DNA of 64,000 bases from Pinibacter soli (GCF_029961145.1 NZ_JASBRG010000007.1:1997575-2061574), one strand, 5' to 3'; numbered from the stretch's first letter, positions 43,798 to 55,536 are shown. Program-made: numbers and translations. Notes: generated by a model not told the origin, from the sequence alone.

Positions 43798-45120
43798 TTA
43801 CACAGTTTGGTTATTGTAACTCACATCCATTACTGCTATTGGGTTTGCTTCGCTCGCCTGCCATGATCTGCCGTATGTTCCATCTGCATTATACACAGGG
43901 AACACCGGGCTCGCATTCAGGATCGCACGCATGGAGTTGCCGTAAATATTTCCTGTTCCGATACCATTTTGATTGGAGTGGGTGTAAGTAAGATTCTCAC
44001 CAACTTTGATGATATCTTTATACACTTTGTGCTCTGAATTAATTCTGAAACCAATTCTCTCGTAGAATGACTTACCGGGCAATCCAATAACACCTTGTTG
44101 TTTTTGATATGATAAAGCTGTAGAAAAAACAGACTGATCATTTCCACCCGAATAAGTAAGATTGTAATTCTGTGTGGCTGCATTTTTCACAGTGGCTTCT
44201 TTTTGCCAATCTGTGCCTGCACCCATTGTATCTATTTGTTTTTGAGAATAAAAGAAGTATGGCCCTCTGCCAGAGTTGATTGCTGCTTCATTCATAATGA
44301 TGGCGTATTCTTTGGCATTCAGCAAACCTAATTTTCTTGCAGGATTCTGCCAGCCATAGAACGCATCGAAAGTGAGAGATTTTTTTCCGGCTTTTCCGCG
44401 TTTTGTAGTTACAAGTACTACACCATTTGCAGCTTGTGTGCCGTAGATCGCAGAAGATGCAGCATCTTTCAAAATGTCCATTGATTCGATGTCTGCCGGA
44501 TTAAGATAGGAGATGTCCGTTGTTGGCATACCATCTACAACATAAAGTGGGTTAGCATCACCGTTAGTTCCCTTACCTCGGATAACAATTTTGGGTGCAT
44601 CGCCCGGTTGACCGGATGTAGATGACACATACACGCCAGGCGCTTGCCCCTGCAATGCATCGAGTGTGGAGATAGTGTGATTGCTTTCTAAAGCGCCACC
44701 TTTAACGCTGCTCACAGCGCCTGTTACCACTTTCTTTTTTTGGCTGCCATAACCAACTACAACCACTTCATCCATGTTGTTTTGGCTTTGATCCAATTCT
44801 ATCTTAATGTTATTTGTAGCGGATGTTATTGTCACCTCTTTTGCGGTAAATCCCAGGTGGCTTATTTGTAGCACGTTTCCATCTGCCACTTCAATAGAGA
44901 AGTTCCCCTTGTCATCGGTGGCGGATCCTCTCGTTGATCCTTTTACAAGAATAGTAGCAGTGGAGATTCCTTGTGCAGTTTTTGCATCTACTACCGAGCC
45001 TGATATTTTTCGCAGTGCGGCGTTTTGTGCAAAACTACTTTCACTAAGCAGTAGCGTGGTGATGAATGCACACAGCATAAACACCAATCGCTGGTTGAGT
45101 TTCCTTTTCTTCATATGCAA
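43798..45120 (-). CDS. SusC N-terminal portion (before the in-frame stop)
   Basis: 440 residues: signal peptide (to about SSFAQ), a carboxypeptidase-regulatory-like domain (about 38-115, KISGSVVDAKTAQGISTATI), the SusC plug (DEVVVVGYGSQKKK, LDALQGQAPGVYV, VIRGKGTNGDANPLYVVDG, SMDILKDAASSAIYGTQAANG) and the first barrel strands. Alone it would lack most of the barrel and could not transport. A start at the third codon (45114) is equally good. Confidence 0.8.
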   Translation of the reverse strand: MHMKKRKLNQRLVFMLCAFITTLLLSESSFAQNAALRKISGSVVDAKTAQGISTATILVKGSTRGSATDDKGNFSIEVADGNVLQISHLGFTAKEVTITSATNNIKIELDQSQNNMDEVVVVGYGSQKKKVVTGAVSSVKGGALESNHTISTLDALQGQAPGVYVSSTSGQPGDAPKIVIRGKGTNGDANPLYVVDGMPTTDISYLNPADIESMDILKDAASSAIYGTQAANGVVLVTTKRGKAGKKSLTFDAFYGWQNPARKLGLLNAKEYAIIMNEAAINSGRGPYFFYSQKQIDTMGAGTDWQKEATVKNAATQNYNLTYSGGNDQSVFSTALSYQKQQGVIGLPGKSFYERIGFRINSEHKVYKDIIKVGENLTYTHSNQNGIGTGNIYGNSMRAILNASPVFPVYNADGTYGRSWQASEANPIAVMDVSYNNQTV

Positions 45121-45197
45121 GTTTTACGTTTAAGTAATTAAAAATGAGTATTGTTAGTTGTTTGCGTTGCCATGATTGCACGCTCCTCATCTGCCAT

Positions 45198-45261
45198 GGT
45201 TCGTGTCCTCGCGAACCATTCTCGCTCCGCTTCGTTGTTTCGATTCGTGAGGACACAAACC
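45198..45261. repeat. Inverted repeat in the GH31-susC gap
   Basis: GGTTCGTGTCCTCGCGAA (45198-45215) mirrors TTCGTGAGGACACAAACC (45244-45261) with two mismatches. The left arm is itself a small palindrome (GGTTCG and CGAACC). It could be a processing or attenuation hairpin between the two genes. Confidence 0.6.
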
Positions 45262-45273
45262 GAGGTGGTCGCG

Positions 45274-48159
<2,886 letters not shown>

Positions 48160-48349
48160 TTTATCACAAGTTTTATTAGTTCCTCTTTCGCTATGAAAGA
48201 CAACTCTAATATCTCTTGATTTTTTTTCTGTTTGGTAAGCCGATTGTTTACGATTAGGGGTAAAAATGTTAACCGGGAGAAAGCGACTGCGTAATGAATT
48301 GATTTTTATTAAGTTATTTTAGGGAATTAACATTTGACCACCTAAGTAC

Positions 48350-48441
48350 TGATTAACTGAGTAACTGAATAACTGAAGGTGTTCGATTGTCAGAGTGACT
48401 TTTCGATCCACAGCTTCAGCTATTCAGCCATTCAGTTGATC
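48350..48441. repeat. Intergenic inverted repeat, AATAACTG word family
   Basis: CTGATTAACTGAGTAACTG and AATAACTGAAGG (48350-48380) mirror CTTCAGCTATTCAGCCATTC and AGTTGATC (48413-48441). It lies in a divergent region. Confidence 0.8.
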
Positions 48442-48452
48442 ATTTTTTTTTC

Positions 48453-48475
48453 AATAAAAGACAAAAACATCCTTA
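48453..48475 (+). promoter_or_regulatory. Operator-like box in the rrf2 promoter
   Basis: A 23-bp sequence, AATAAAAGACAAAA then ACATCCTTA, is repeated with one mismatch at 48959-48981 before ric. The core AAAGACA...CATCCTT is a pseudo-palindrome of the AARGAYR type, similar in design to NsrR/Rrf2 sites. It lies just upstream of the -7 box, where a repressor would block transcription. Confidence 0.65.
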
Positions 48476-48483
48476 ATTCTCCT

Positions 48484-48491
48484 TACCTTTG
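48484..48491 (+). promoter_or_regulatory. -7 box of rrf2
   Basis: TACCTTTG, 15 bases before the ATG and 8 bases after the operator-like box. Confidence 0.55.
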
Positions 48492-48506
48492 TGAAAACAT
48501 CGATCA

Positions 48507-48944
48507 ATGCTTTTTTCAAAAACTTGTGAGTACGGAATCCGGGCCGCCGTTTATATCGCTTCGCAAAGTGATAAAGCGGAAAGAACGGGCATTGAGGAAA
48601 TTTGCGAAAACATTGAGGCGCCGCGACATTTTACTGCAAAAATATTACAGGTGCTTACACGCAATCACCTATTGAGCTCGCAAAAAGGAGTGAACGGCGG
48701 TTTTTATATGACGGCCGAGCAACTGAAGCAACCGATAATCACCCTAGTAGAAGCGATCGAAGGCAAGGAAGTTTTATCGAAATGTGGCCTCGGCCTTAAA
48801 GCATGTTCAGAAACAGAGCCTTGTCCTTTACACAATAAATATGCGTCCATTAGAAATGATATAAAAAAAATGCTTTCCGGTATGACCATTAAGGACATGG
48901 CAGTTTCACTGCAAACCGGCGGAACATTTCTGAAAGTCGATTAA
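48507..48944 (+). CDS. Rrf2-family regulator with Fe-S type cysteines (NsrR/IscR-like)
   Basis: 145 residues. The N-terminal winged helix starts MLFSKTCEYGIRAAVYIA as in Rrf2 proteins, followed by the dimerisation helix. The cluster-binding loop KCGLGLKACSETEPCPLH has three cysteines in the spacing used by IscR, NsrR and RsrR for a [2Fe-2S] or [4Fe-4S] cluster. Upstream of ric and sharing an operator with it, this regulator most likely senses nitric oxide or cluster damage and derepresses the repair protein. It is probably autoregulated. The precise ligand is inference. Confidence 0.92.
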   Translation: MLFSKTCEYGIRAAVYIASQSDKAERTGIEEICENIEAPRHFTAKILQVLTRNHLLSSQKGVNGGFYMTAEQLKQPIITLVEAIEGKEVLSKCGLGLKACSETEPCPLHNKYASIRNDIKKMLSGMTIKDMAVSLQTGGTFLKVD

Positions 48945-48958
48945 AATTTTTTTGACCA

Positions 48959-48981
48959 AATAAAAGACAAAATCATCCTTA
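48959..48981 (+). promoter_or_regulatory. Second operator-like box, upstream of ric
   Basis: The same 23-bp sequence as at 48453-48475 with a single A-to-T difference at position 15, ending 21 bases before the ric ATG. Two copies at two adjacent promoters make a shared regulator, most simply the Rrf2 protein itself, likely. Confidence 0.65.
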
Positions 48982-49002
48982 TTTAAATTTAAACTACATA
49001 TT

Positions 49003-49734
49003 ATGAGCTACACTTCATTAGAAACAAAACCGGAAACAGTTGGCGAAATGGCCCGCAGAGATTACCGCAAAGCAGAAGTTTTTAAAAGACTTGGCATCGA
49101 TTTTTGTTGTGGCGGAAAGAAAACAGTCGAAGAATCGGCTGAAGTGGCAGGCCTGGATGTAACTCTGGTAAAAGAAGCGCTTAGCAAATCAGAAACGGTA
49201 AATGTGGGAACTGCACAACACGATTTTGATAGCTGGCCGTCTTCTTTCCTTGCAGATTACATCGTGAATGTTCACCACAAGTATGTAAGAGAGAGCACCC
49301 AAATACTGGATGAACTGAGCAACAGGGTGGCTTATAAACACGGCGACCGTTTTACTTACCTGCCATTGCTGAGAAATTATGTAATGGAGCTGCTAGAAGA
49401 ACTACATACGCATATGAGAAAAGAAGAAATGATCCTGTTTCCATTTGTAAAACAACTTGAACAACGCACTAGTGGTGAAAGCAACTCATGCGGAAGTTTC
49501 AGTACAGTTCAACAACCAATCTCGGTAATGGAAGATGATCACAATGCGGCAGGCGAGCTGGTGAGAAAGATAAAAGAACTGACTGACAATTTCACTATTC
49601 CTGCCAATGCCTGCAACAGTCATAACCTGTACTTCAAAAAATTAGAAGAATTTGTGGGGGACCTGTATCAGCATATCCACCTTGAGAATAATATACTGTT
49701 TCCGAAAGCGATTCAACTGGAAAAGGCACAATAA
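49003..49734 (+). CDS. ric: Iron-sulfur cluster repair di-iron protein (Ric/YtfE/ScdA)
   Basis: Cytoplasmic hemerythrin-like di-iron protein that restores Fe-S clusters damaged by nitric oxide or peroxide. The 243-residue length is normal. The N-terminal ScdA_N domain has DYRKAEVFKRLGIDFCCGGK with the paired Cys; the helical di-iron domain supplies ligands in VNVHHKYVRE, ELHTHMRKEEMILFPF, MEDDHNAAGEL and YQHIHLENNILFPKA. It lies 58 bases after rrf2, with its own copy of the operator. The stop codon TAA is part of an AATAACTG repeat arm. Confidence 0.95.
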   Translation: MSYTSLETKPETVGEMARRDYRKAEVFKRLGIDFCCGGKKTVEESAEVAGLDVTLVKEALSKSETVNVGTAQHDFDSWPSSFLADYIVNVHHKYVRESTQILDELSNRVAYKHGDRFTYLPLLRNYVMELLEELHTHMRKEEMILFPFVKQLEQRTSGESNSCGSFSTVQQPISVMEDDHNAAGELVRKIKELTDNFTIPANACNSHNLYFKKLEEFVGDLYQHIHLENNILFPKAIQLEKAQ

Positions 49735-50011
49735 CTGAATAACTGAGTAACTGAATAACTGAGTAACTGAATAACTGAGTCGCTGAAAATTTAAGGATTG
49801 AAGTTCAATAACCATGAAGATCACCCAATGGCAAAGGCTCTGAAAAACTCAGCCAGGCATGCTGGGCAAGCTGCCAGGCTGAGCTTGCCTTAGCTTCGTT
49901 ACACATGAGAAAAGCTAGCTATCTTTTTTATCCATAATCCTAAGAAAACTCGTTTATTCAATTATTCAGTTATTCAGTTATTCAGTTATTCAGTTACTCA
50001 ATCATTCAATT
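49732..50011. repeat. Long intergenic inverted repeat, AATAACTG word family
   Basis: The left arm (49732-49784) is about six iterations of an 8-bp word (AATAACTG/AGTAACTG) beginning in the ric stop codon. The right arm (49955-50011) is the reverse complement, with five or more iterations of TTATTCAG. The 170-base loop contains the alternative hairpins at 49848-49889. It is the largest member of the family in this window. Confidence 0.85.
49848..49889. promoter_or_regulatory. Two mutually exclusive hairpins in the ric-M48 gap
   Basis: CTCAGCCAGGCA (49848-49859) can pair with TGCCAGGCTGAG (49872-49883). Alternatively GGCAAGCT (49865-49872) pairs with AGCTTGCC (49882-49889). The two structures share bases, as in attenuators. 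No leader peptide is evident and the function is unknown. Confidence 0.35.
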
Positions 50012-50113
50012 AGGCCGGCAAATTTTATCGGAGGGACTTTTCTTTGGAGTATTTGCATTATTTTCTTGTTCACCAATTGCCAGCCAAATATCTTCGGTGC
50101 TTAAATAACTTCT

Positions 50114-51025
50114 ATGCTAAACAAAAAATTAGCTCTTGTAGCTTTATTTGCTGGATTAACAAGTGCCTCTTTTGCTCAAATCAAATTAAATGACAAGGCT
50201 TCCTCTGCTCTTAGTGACGGCATGACGGCATTGACCTTCAGCGATGCCGATGCAAGAGCTCTTGCCAAACAGGGTGTTGCCAAACTGGATTCGGCCAATA
50301 CTGTAGCCGCCGCAAATGATCCTTATACGTTACGTTTAAATAGCCTGATCTCTAAACTACCGAAGGTTGAGGGTGTCACGATGAACTACAAAGTGTACAA
50401 GACCAAGGACATAAACGCATTTGCTTGTGCTGATGGTAGCGTGCGTGTATTTTCCGGACTAATGGATATGATGACGGATGACGAGTTGATTGGCGTTGTG
50501 GGGCATGAAATAGGTCACGTAGTAAATCACGATACACGTGACGCAATAAAAGCAGCATACACACGCTCTGCGGCCCAAAACGCAGTAGGTTCAACATCCA
50601 CCACAGTTGCTACTCTAACCGACAGCCAGATAGGCGCTCTTGCAAATGCCCTGCTGGAAGCTAAACACAGCAGAAAACAAGAAAGCGAGGCTGATGATTT
50701 TTCTTACAATTTCATGAAGAAAAATAAATATAACGTCATGGGCCTGGCATCGGCTTTTGAAAAACTGGCAAGCATGGAGACAGGTGCAGACAATTCAAAA
50801 CTGACAAAGATGATGTCTTCGCATCCCGACTCAAAAGATCGTGCAGCCGCTGTAATCGCAAAAGCCAAACAGGACGGATTATACAAAGAAAAAACTCAAA
50901 CGGCAACAACTACAACGCCAGCGACAACTACAACAGCAAAATCAACCACAGCGACAAAAACAACCACAACGAAAACCACGACCACTAGTAAGCCTAAATC
51001 AACAACGGCAAAACCTAAAAAGTAA
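50114..51025 (+). CDS. Exported M48-family zinc metalloprotease
   Basis: 303 residues. A signal peptide (to about SASFAQ) leads into an M48/BepA-like peptidase domain: VYKTKDINAFACADGSVRVFSGLMDMM, the zinc-binding HEIGHVVNHDT with catalytic Glu, and the third ligand in KQESEADDFSYNFM. The last 45 residues are a low-complexity Thr/Lys tail with many TTTT and TAK runs, probably disordered or wall-associated. Periplasmic members degrade misassembled outer-membrane proteins. The substrate is unknown, and the Thr-rich tail is unusual. Confidence 0.9.
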   Translation: MLNKKLALVALFAGLTSASFAQIKLNDKASSALSDGMTALTFSDADARALAKQGVAKLDSANTVAAANDPYTLRLNSLISKLPKVEGVTMNYKVYKTKDINAFACADGSVRVFSGLMDMMTDDELIGVVGHEIGHVVNHDTRDAIKAAYTRSAAQNAVGSTSTTVATLTDSQIGALANALLEAKHSRKQESEADDFSYNFMKKNKYNVMGLASAFEKLASMETGADNSKLTKMMSSHPDSKDRAAAVIAKAKQDGLYKEKTQTATTTTPATTTTAKSTTATKTTTTKTTTTSKPKSTTAKPKK

Positions 51026-51089
51026 AAATTGTTTTTGGGGATATTGTCACGACAAATAACTGGTTTACAATTCAGGCATTAAACCCTGA

Positions 51090-54000
51090 TTATTCAGCCT
51101 GTGAAGTATTTGTTTTTGCATACGCAGAGGGAGTAACACCAAACTCTTTCTTGAAGTATTTCGCAAAATATTTAGGATCGTTAAAACCAACTTCGTAAGC
51201 AATTTCCGAAACGGTCATTTTGGATTTTTCTAGAAGTTGGGCGGCCCGTTTTAATCTGATATCACGAATGAAATCAATCGGGCTTTTTCCACTTAGTGAG
51301 AGCAATTTTTTATAAAGTGCAACGCGGCTCATGAACATTGCCTTGCTAAGATCTTCCACGGAGAAGTCCGGGTTAGAAATATTTTTTTCTACAACTTCCA
51401 GTGCCTGTGCTAAAAACTTTTCATCCGGAGAACTTATCTCAACATCGGTGGGTTTTACCTCCATTTGCTTTTGGTAAGTTTTCCGCATTTTTGTTTGCAG
51501 CGACAACAGATTCTTTATACGCGACTGAAGAATTTCAAAATTAAAAGGCTTGGTCATGTAATCATTGGCGCCGGTTTCCAACCCACGCAACTGCTGGTCT
51601 TCTCCCATAAGTGCAGTTAATAATATTACCGGAATATGTGCCGTTCTTTTATCGGCTTTAAGTTTTTTACATAGCTCTATTCCGTCCATTACCGGCATGG
51701 AGATGTCGCTCACTACAAGTTCGGGATGCGACGCCAATGCTTTTTGCCAGCCCACTTTTCCATTCTCCGCTTCAAGTATATTAAATTGTTCGCGAAGGTT
51801 GTCCTTCAAATAAAAACGGAAGTCATCATTGTCCTCTACCAATAACACTATTGGCTTCTTCGAGAATGAATGTTCTTTTACTCCTTCCCCATTTTCTATT
51901 TCTGCCGGAATAATCTGTTGCTCTGTTTCAATGTGTTTGTTGTTTCCATTTACCGCAACCACTTCATCGATTATATTTTCCTCTATATTAATGGGTACGT
52001 GAACCGCTTCCTTCAATGGCAATGCCACTTCAAATGTGCTTCCCTCGCCTAAAACGCTGTGCACAGAAATGCTGCCATTGTGCAGTTTTACAAATTCTTT
52101 TGTGATGGCAAGTCCTATCCCGCTTCCCTGGTTTATTAAAGTGCCTGGTATTTCATTCTGGAAAAATCTGTCAAATATTTTCTCCTGCTTGTCATGCTCC
52201 ATGCCAATACCTGTATCAGTTACTTTCACCGTCAAAAGGTGTGTCGCATTGTCTGCATGTATCGTCTTTAAAACCACACTTACACTCACTGTTTTATTCT
52301 CTGGTGTAAACTTGAAAGCATTTGAGAGCAGGTTGAAAAGAATACGTTCTATTTTATCGTGGTCAAAAAAAGTAATAAAATGTTCAATGTTGGCTGCAAC
52401 AGAAAACTTAATATTCTTTTTATCCGCAAGGTCAGTGAATGATTGCGCGATGTCTTTTGTGAATTGAATGATATCGCCCTGCCTTGTTTGTAGCTTCAGT
52501 TCCTTTACTTCCATTTTACGAAAATCGAGGAGCTGGTTTACAAGATTCATCAACCTTCTTGCATTGCGATAGATAAGTTGCAGCTGTTTCTTTTCATCGT
52601 CATTACCAAACTTCAACATCCGTTCGAGAGGCGTTAAGATCAATGACAACGGCGTTCTGAATTCGTGGCTCACGTTGGTAAGAAATTTAATTTTCAGCAT
52701 ATCCAACTCATGCAATCGCTGTGCCTGGTGGCGCTCCTGCTCCAACGCAAATTTTGTTCTTGCTCTTTGTAGTATTCTATATCGTGCAAAATATAATGCG
52801 CCTGCAATTATCAACAAATACAACAGATATGCAAGCGGCGTTTTCCAGAACGGCGGCAATACTTTTATTGTCATAGTAATGCCCTTCTCGTTCCAAATGC
52901 CATCATCATTGGATGCTTTCACTTTTAACGTATAGGTGCCCGGGCTAAGGTTGGTATAGGTTGCTTTCCTGTTTTTACCATCCGTCAACGTCCATTCTTT
53001 ATCGAATCCTTCGAGCATGTACATGTACTGGCTCTTCTCGGTATTAGAATAACTCAATGCAGCAAACTCAACAGAAAAAACATTTTCATTGTTCTTTAAT
53101 ACGATTTGATTTGTTTCACTTATGGACTTATCCAGCACAACATGCTTACCTACTTTTTCACCAACGCCAATTGTTTTATTGAACAATAAAAAATCTGTAA
53201 ATGCAATTGCCGGAACGGATTTGTTAGTTTGTATGTTTGAAGGGTCGAATAGATTAAACCCATTTGCACCGCCAAACATCAACTCTCCTATTCTTGTTTT
53301 TAGCGCAGCATTTTCATTGAACTCCCTGCCTTGCAAACCATCCTGCTCATCGAAGTTTTGGAAACGATAAACATACTCTTTAGCACTGTTTCCTGAAATG
53401 GATATTTTACTAATGCCATTCCTTGTGCTTATCCATACGTTATGATTGTTGTCTTCAAGAATATTCAGAATATTGTTGTCCGCCAGACCATCGCTCACTC
53501 TTAATATCTTCACGACTTTGTGGTCAGTATTATAGATTGTTATTCCTTCACTGGTTCCAGCCCATATCATGCCGCGACTGTCTTGCAGGATGGTCATCAC
53601 AAAATTGTTGCTAAGGCTTGTGCCATTGTCATTGTGTGAGAGATGAATAAACTTTGATGTTTTGTTATCCAGCACGTCAATACCTGCATCTGTGCCGAAC
53701 CAAATATTTCCGGTCCTATCTTCCGTGATCGCCGCTATATAATTGGTTTGAAGAGAGCCATCTGCTTTGCGATGATGGGAAAATGTTTTTGTATTTCTGT
53801 CAAATAAATCGATGCCGTTGCCTAATGTTCCAATCCAAAGTCTCTGCTTGCTATCTTCAAAAATTTCCCAGATACGATCGTCTGAAATGCTTGCAGGATT
53901 AGCTTCGTTGTGTTTATAGTGAATGAAATTTTTCCCGTCATAGCAATCTAATCCGCCATAGTAAGAACCTATCCAGAGCTTTTGCTCGTGATCTATCCAA

Positions 54001-55265
54001 AGACTAACGATCACATCGTTGCCGATGGAGTTTGTGTTGGAATTGATGTGTGTATATCGTGCAAACTGATTGGTTTGCCTGTTGAAATAGATCAGTCCTC
54101 CACCATTTGTGCCAATCCAAATGTTACCTTTCGCATCTTCTACAAAACGATTAACATCATCATAAGTCAGGCTGGCAGGATTTGACGGTTGATGACGATA
54201 TAAAGGAAACTTTATTATATTTTCTCTGTAATAACTTACGCCCTGCTTATATGTACCGGCCCAAACAATTCCGCTGTTGTCGCGATATACAGTAGTGATC
54301 GCATTTTGAGAGATTGTTTTGTCATCATCTTCGTTGTTGAGCAAATAACGAATGCTATTATTTTTCTTATCGTAAATATTAACACCGCCATGATCTGTAC
54401 AAATCCATATCAATCCATCGCCATCCTGCGTCACGCCGTTAACAATGTTATTGTTTAATTGCGGCGATGATTCTTTGCTGATGTGCGTGAGCTTATTTTG
54501 TGAAGGATTGAAATGAAACACACCATTTGAAACGGTTGTAACATAGCACCAGAGCTCATCCTGGGCGTCTATAAAAATTTGAAAGTCGCTGTTGCCTGAA
54601 AAATATGACCTCAGTAATGCGTTGCGATAAACAACTTTATTTGTTTTGCCATCCATTTTCTCCATTATTCCATTGCCGTGGATGACCCAGAAATCTCCCT
54701 GGGAGTTCTGCGCAAAAGCTGTTACATTGTTATCGCATATTGTTGTTTCGTCGTTGTTAAAATGTAAGAAGTGATTGCTTTTACCCGTTTTGGTATCGTA
54801 CCGGAAAAGTCCTGCTGTTGTATGAACAAACCAGTAATAACCCTTTGTATCTTTCTTGATATCATCTATCGCAGAATCAGGAATACCTATTTTAGCAAAA
54901 TACATTTTCTCATCTCTACTAAAGCTTTCAGTTTCCCTGTCGTAAAAATTGATGTGATCCCTTGCCTGTACCCAAAGTTTATTATCCGGCCCTTCCCAAA
55001 TTTTAGAAATGATATCATTTTCAATCGAAGTTGAATCACCAATTATGTGTTTGAATACTTTGAATTTATAGCCATCGTACCTGTTCAATCCGGAAGAGGT
55101 GCCAAACCACATAAAGCCTTTATCATCACGCAATATGCTATTGATCTGGTTGTTAGACAATCCATTGCGAATATCAATACGGGAAAAACGGTACTGTGTT
55201 CCCTGCGACAGCAAGTCACAGCAAACCAGTATTTGCAGTAATAATATGACAGACAAGCACCTCAT
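51090..55265 (-). CDS. Hybrid two-component system regulator (propeller sensor, kinase, receiver, AraC)
   Basis: A one-protein signalling system of 1391 residues. Signal peptide, then about 12-14 two-component propeller repeats (motifs such as GLIWICTDHGGVNIYD and GNIWIGTNGGGLIYF, about 30-690), a Y_Y_Y domain (about 705-790), one membrane helix (LAYLLYLLIIAGALYF), the HisKA box VSHEFRTPL with His867, HATPase, receiver with Asp1187 in VVSDISMPVMDG, and a C-terminal AraC helix-turn-helix (EIAYEVGFNDPKYFAKYF). In Bacteroidetes such proteins bind an oligosaccharide outside and activate a SusCD locus. Here it lies between two such loci and could control either. Confidence 0.95.
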   Translation of the reverse strand: MRCLSVILLLQILVCCDLLSQGTQYRFSRIDIRNGLSNNQINSILRDDKGFMWFGTSSGLNRYDGYKFKVFKHIIGDSTSIENDIISKIWEGPDNKLWVQARDHINFYDRETESFSRDEKMYFAKIGIPDSAIDDIKKDTKGYYWFVHTTAGLFRYDTKTGKSNHFLHFNNDETTICDNNVTAFAQNSQGDFWVIHGNGIMEKMDGKTNKVVYRNALLRSYFSGNSDFQIFIDAQDELWCYVTTVSNGVFHFNPSQNKLTHISKESSPQLNNNIVNGVTQDGDGLIWICTDHGGVNIYDKKNNSIRYLLNNEDDDKTISQNAITTVYRDNSGIVWAGTYKQGVSYYRENIIKFPLYRHQPSNPASLTYDDVNRFVEDAKGNIWIGTNGGGLIYFNRQTNQFARYTHINSNTNSIGNDVIVSLWIDHEQKLWIGSYYGGLDCYDGKNFIHYKHNEANPASISDDRIWEIFEDSKQRLWIGTLGNGIDLFDRNTKTFSHHRKADGSLQTNYIAAITEDRTGNIWFGTDAGIDVLDNKTSKFIHLSHNDNGTSLSNNFVMTILQDSRGMIWAGTSEGITIYNTDHKVVKILRVSDGLADNNILNILEDNNHNVWISTRNGISKISISGNSAKEYVYRFQNFDEQDGLQGREFNENAALKTRIGELMFGGANGFNLFDPSNIQTNKSVPAIAFTDFLLFNKTIGVGEKVGKHVVLDKSISETNQIVLKNNENVFSVEFAALSYSNTEKSQYMYMLEGFDKEWTLTDGKNRKATYTNLSPGTYTLKVKASNDDGIWNEKGITMTIKVLPPFWKTPLAYLLYLLIIAGALYFARYRILQRARTKFALEQERHQAQRLHELDMLKIKFLTNVSHEFRTPLSLILTPLERMLKFGNDDEKKQLQLIYRNARRLMNLVNQLLDFRKMEVKELKLQTRQGDIIQFTKDIAQSFTDLADKKNIKFSVAANIEHFITFFDHDKIERILFNLLSNAFKFTPENKTVSVSVVLKTIHADNATHLLTVKVTDTGIGMEHDKQEKIFDRFFQNEIPGTLINQGSGIGLAITKEFVKLHNGSISVHSVLGEGSTFEVALPLKEAVHVPINIEENIIDEVVAVNGNNKHIETEQQIIPAEIENGEGVKEHSFSKKPIVLLVEDNDDFRFYLKDNLREQFNILEAENGKVGWQKALASHPELVVSDISMPVMDGIELCKKLKADKRTAHIPVILLTALMGEDQQLRGLETGANDYMTKPFNFEILQSRIKNLLSLQTKMRKTYQKQMEVKPTDVEISSPDEKFLAQALEVVEKNISNPDFSVEDLSKAMFMSRVALYKKLLSLSGKSPIDFIRDIRLKRAAQLLEKSKMTVSEIAYEVGFNDPKYFAKYFKKEFGVTPSAYAKTNTSQAE

Positions 55266-55347
55266 AGCAGTAAAAAACAGTTAAGCAAAGTAAGGGTAAT
55301 AATTGAATTATTGAAAAGAAGACAAGAGATGCCACACATCCCTGATA

Positions 55348-55444
55348 TTACCACTTTGACACTAAGGGCACGAAGTTTCACTAAGGAATTCCAGATAATC
55401 GGGTTCTCTTAGTGTAGCTCAGTGCCCTTAGTGCCTTAGTGGTA
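55348..55444. repeat. Intergenic inverted repeat, CACTAAGGGCAC word family
   Basis: TACCACTTTGACACTAAGGG and CACGAAGTTTCACTAAGGA (about 55349-55388) mirror CTTAGTGTAGCTCAGTGCCC and TTAGTGCCTTAGTGGTA (55408-55444). The right arm matches the unpaired arm at 26430-26473. Confidence 0.8.
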
Positions 55445-55474
55445 AAGAAACTCTAGCATAATGATATTGCAACC

Positions 55475-55506
55475 CAATAAAAAAAGGTTGAATCGCTTCA
55501 ACCTTT
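55475..55506 (-). terminator. Terminator after the LysM gene
   Basis: AAAGGTTGAA (55483-55492) pairs with TTCAACCTTT (55497-55506) over TCGC, and the A-run to its left gives a U-tract on the minus-strand transcript. Confidence 0.85.
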
Positions 55507-55536
55507 CAATTATTCAATTATTCAGTGATTCAATTA

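Larger units (their letters stand above)
42001..45120 (-). pseudogene. susC/ragA TonB-dependent receptor gene interrupted by one in-frame TAA
   Basis: The frame from 45120 to 42001 is open except for a TAA at 43798-43800 (codon 441). Upstream and downstream of it the same frame encodes a continuous SusC/RagA protein of about 1038 sense codons, the normal length. The context is NNQTV, stop, DRIFGNLYGEVA; homologues usually have a charged residue such as Lys at this point, so a single base change from AAA or GAA would explain it. No frameshift, insertion or repeat is involved. The protein should be the outer-membrane TonB-dependent importer of the first polysaccharide locus. A sequencing error, a real nonsense mutation or readthrough are all possible. 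Confidence 0.85.
48160..48506. other. Divergent intergenic region between GH31 and rrf2
   Basis: 347 bases. From left to right it holds the GH31 promoter region (no clear box found), an AATAACTG inverted repeat, an operator-like box and the rrf2 -7 box. No gene seen. Confidence 0.6.
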
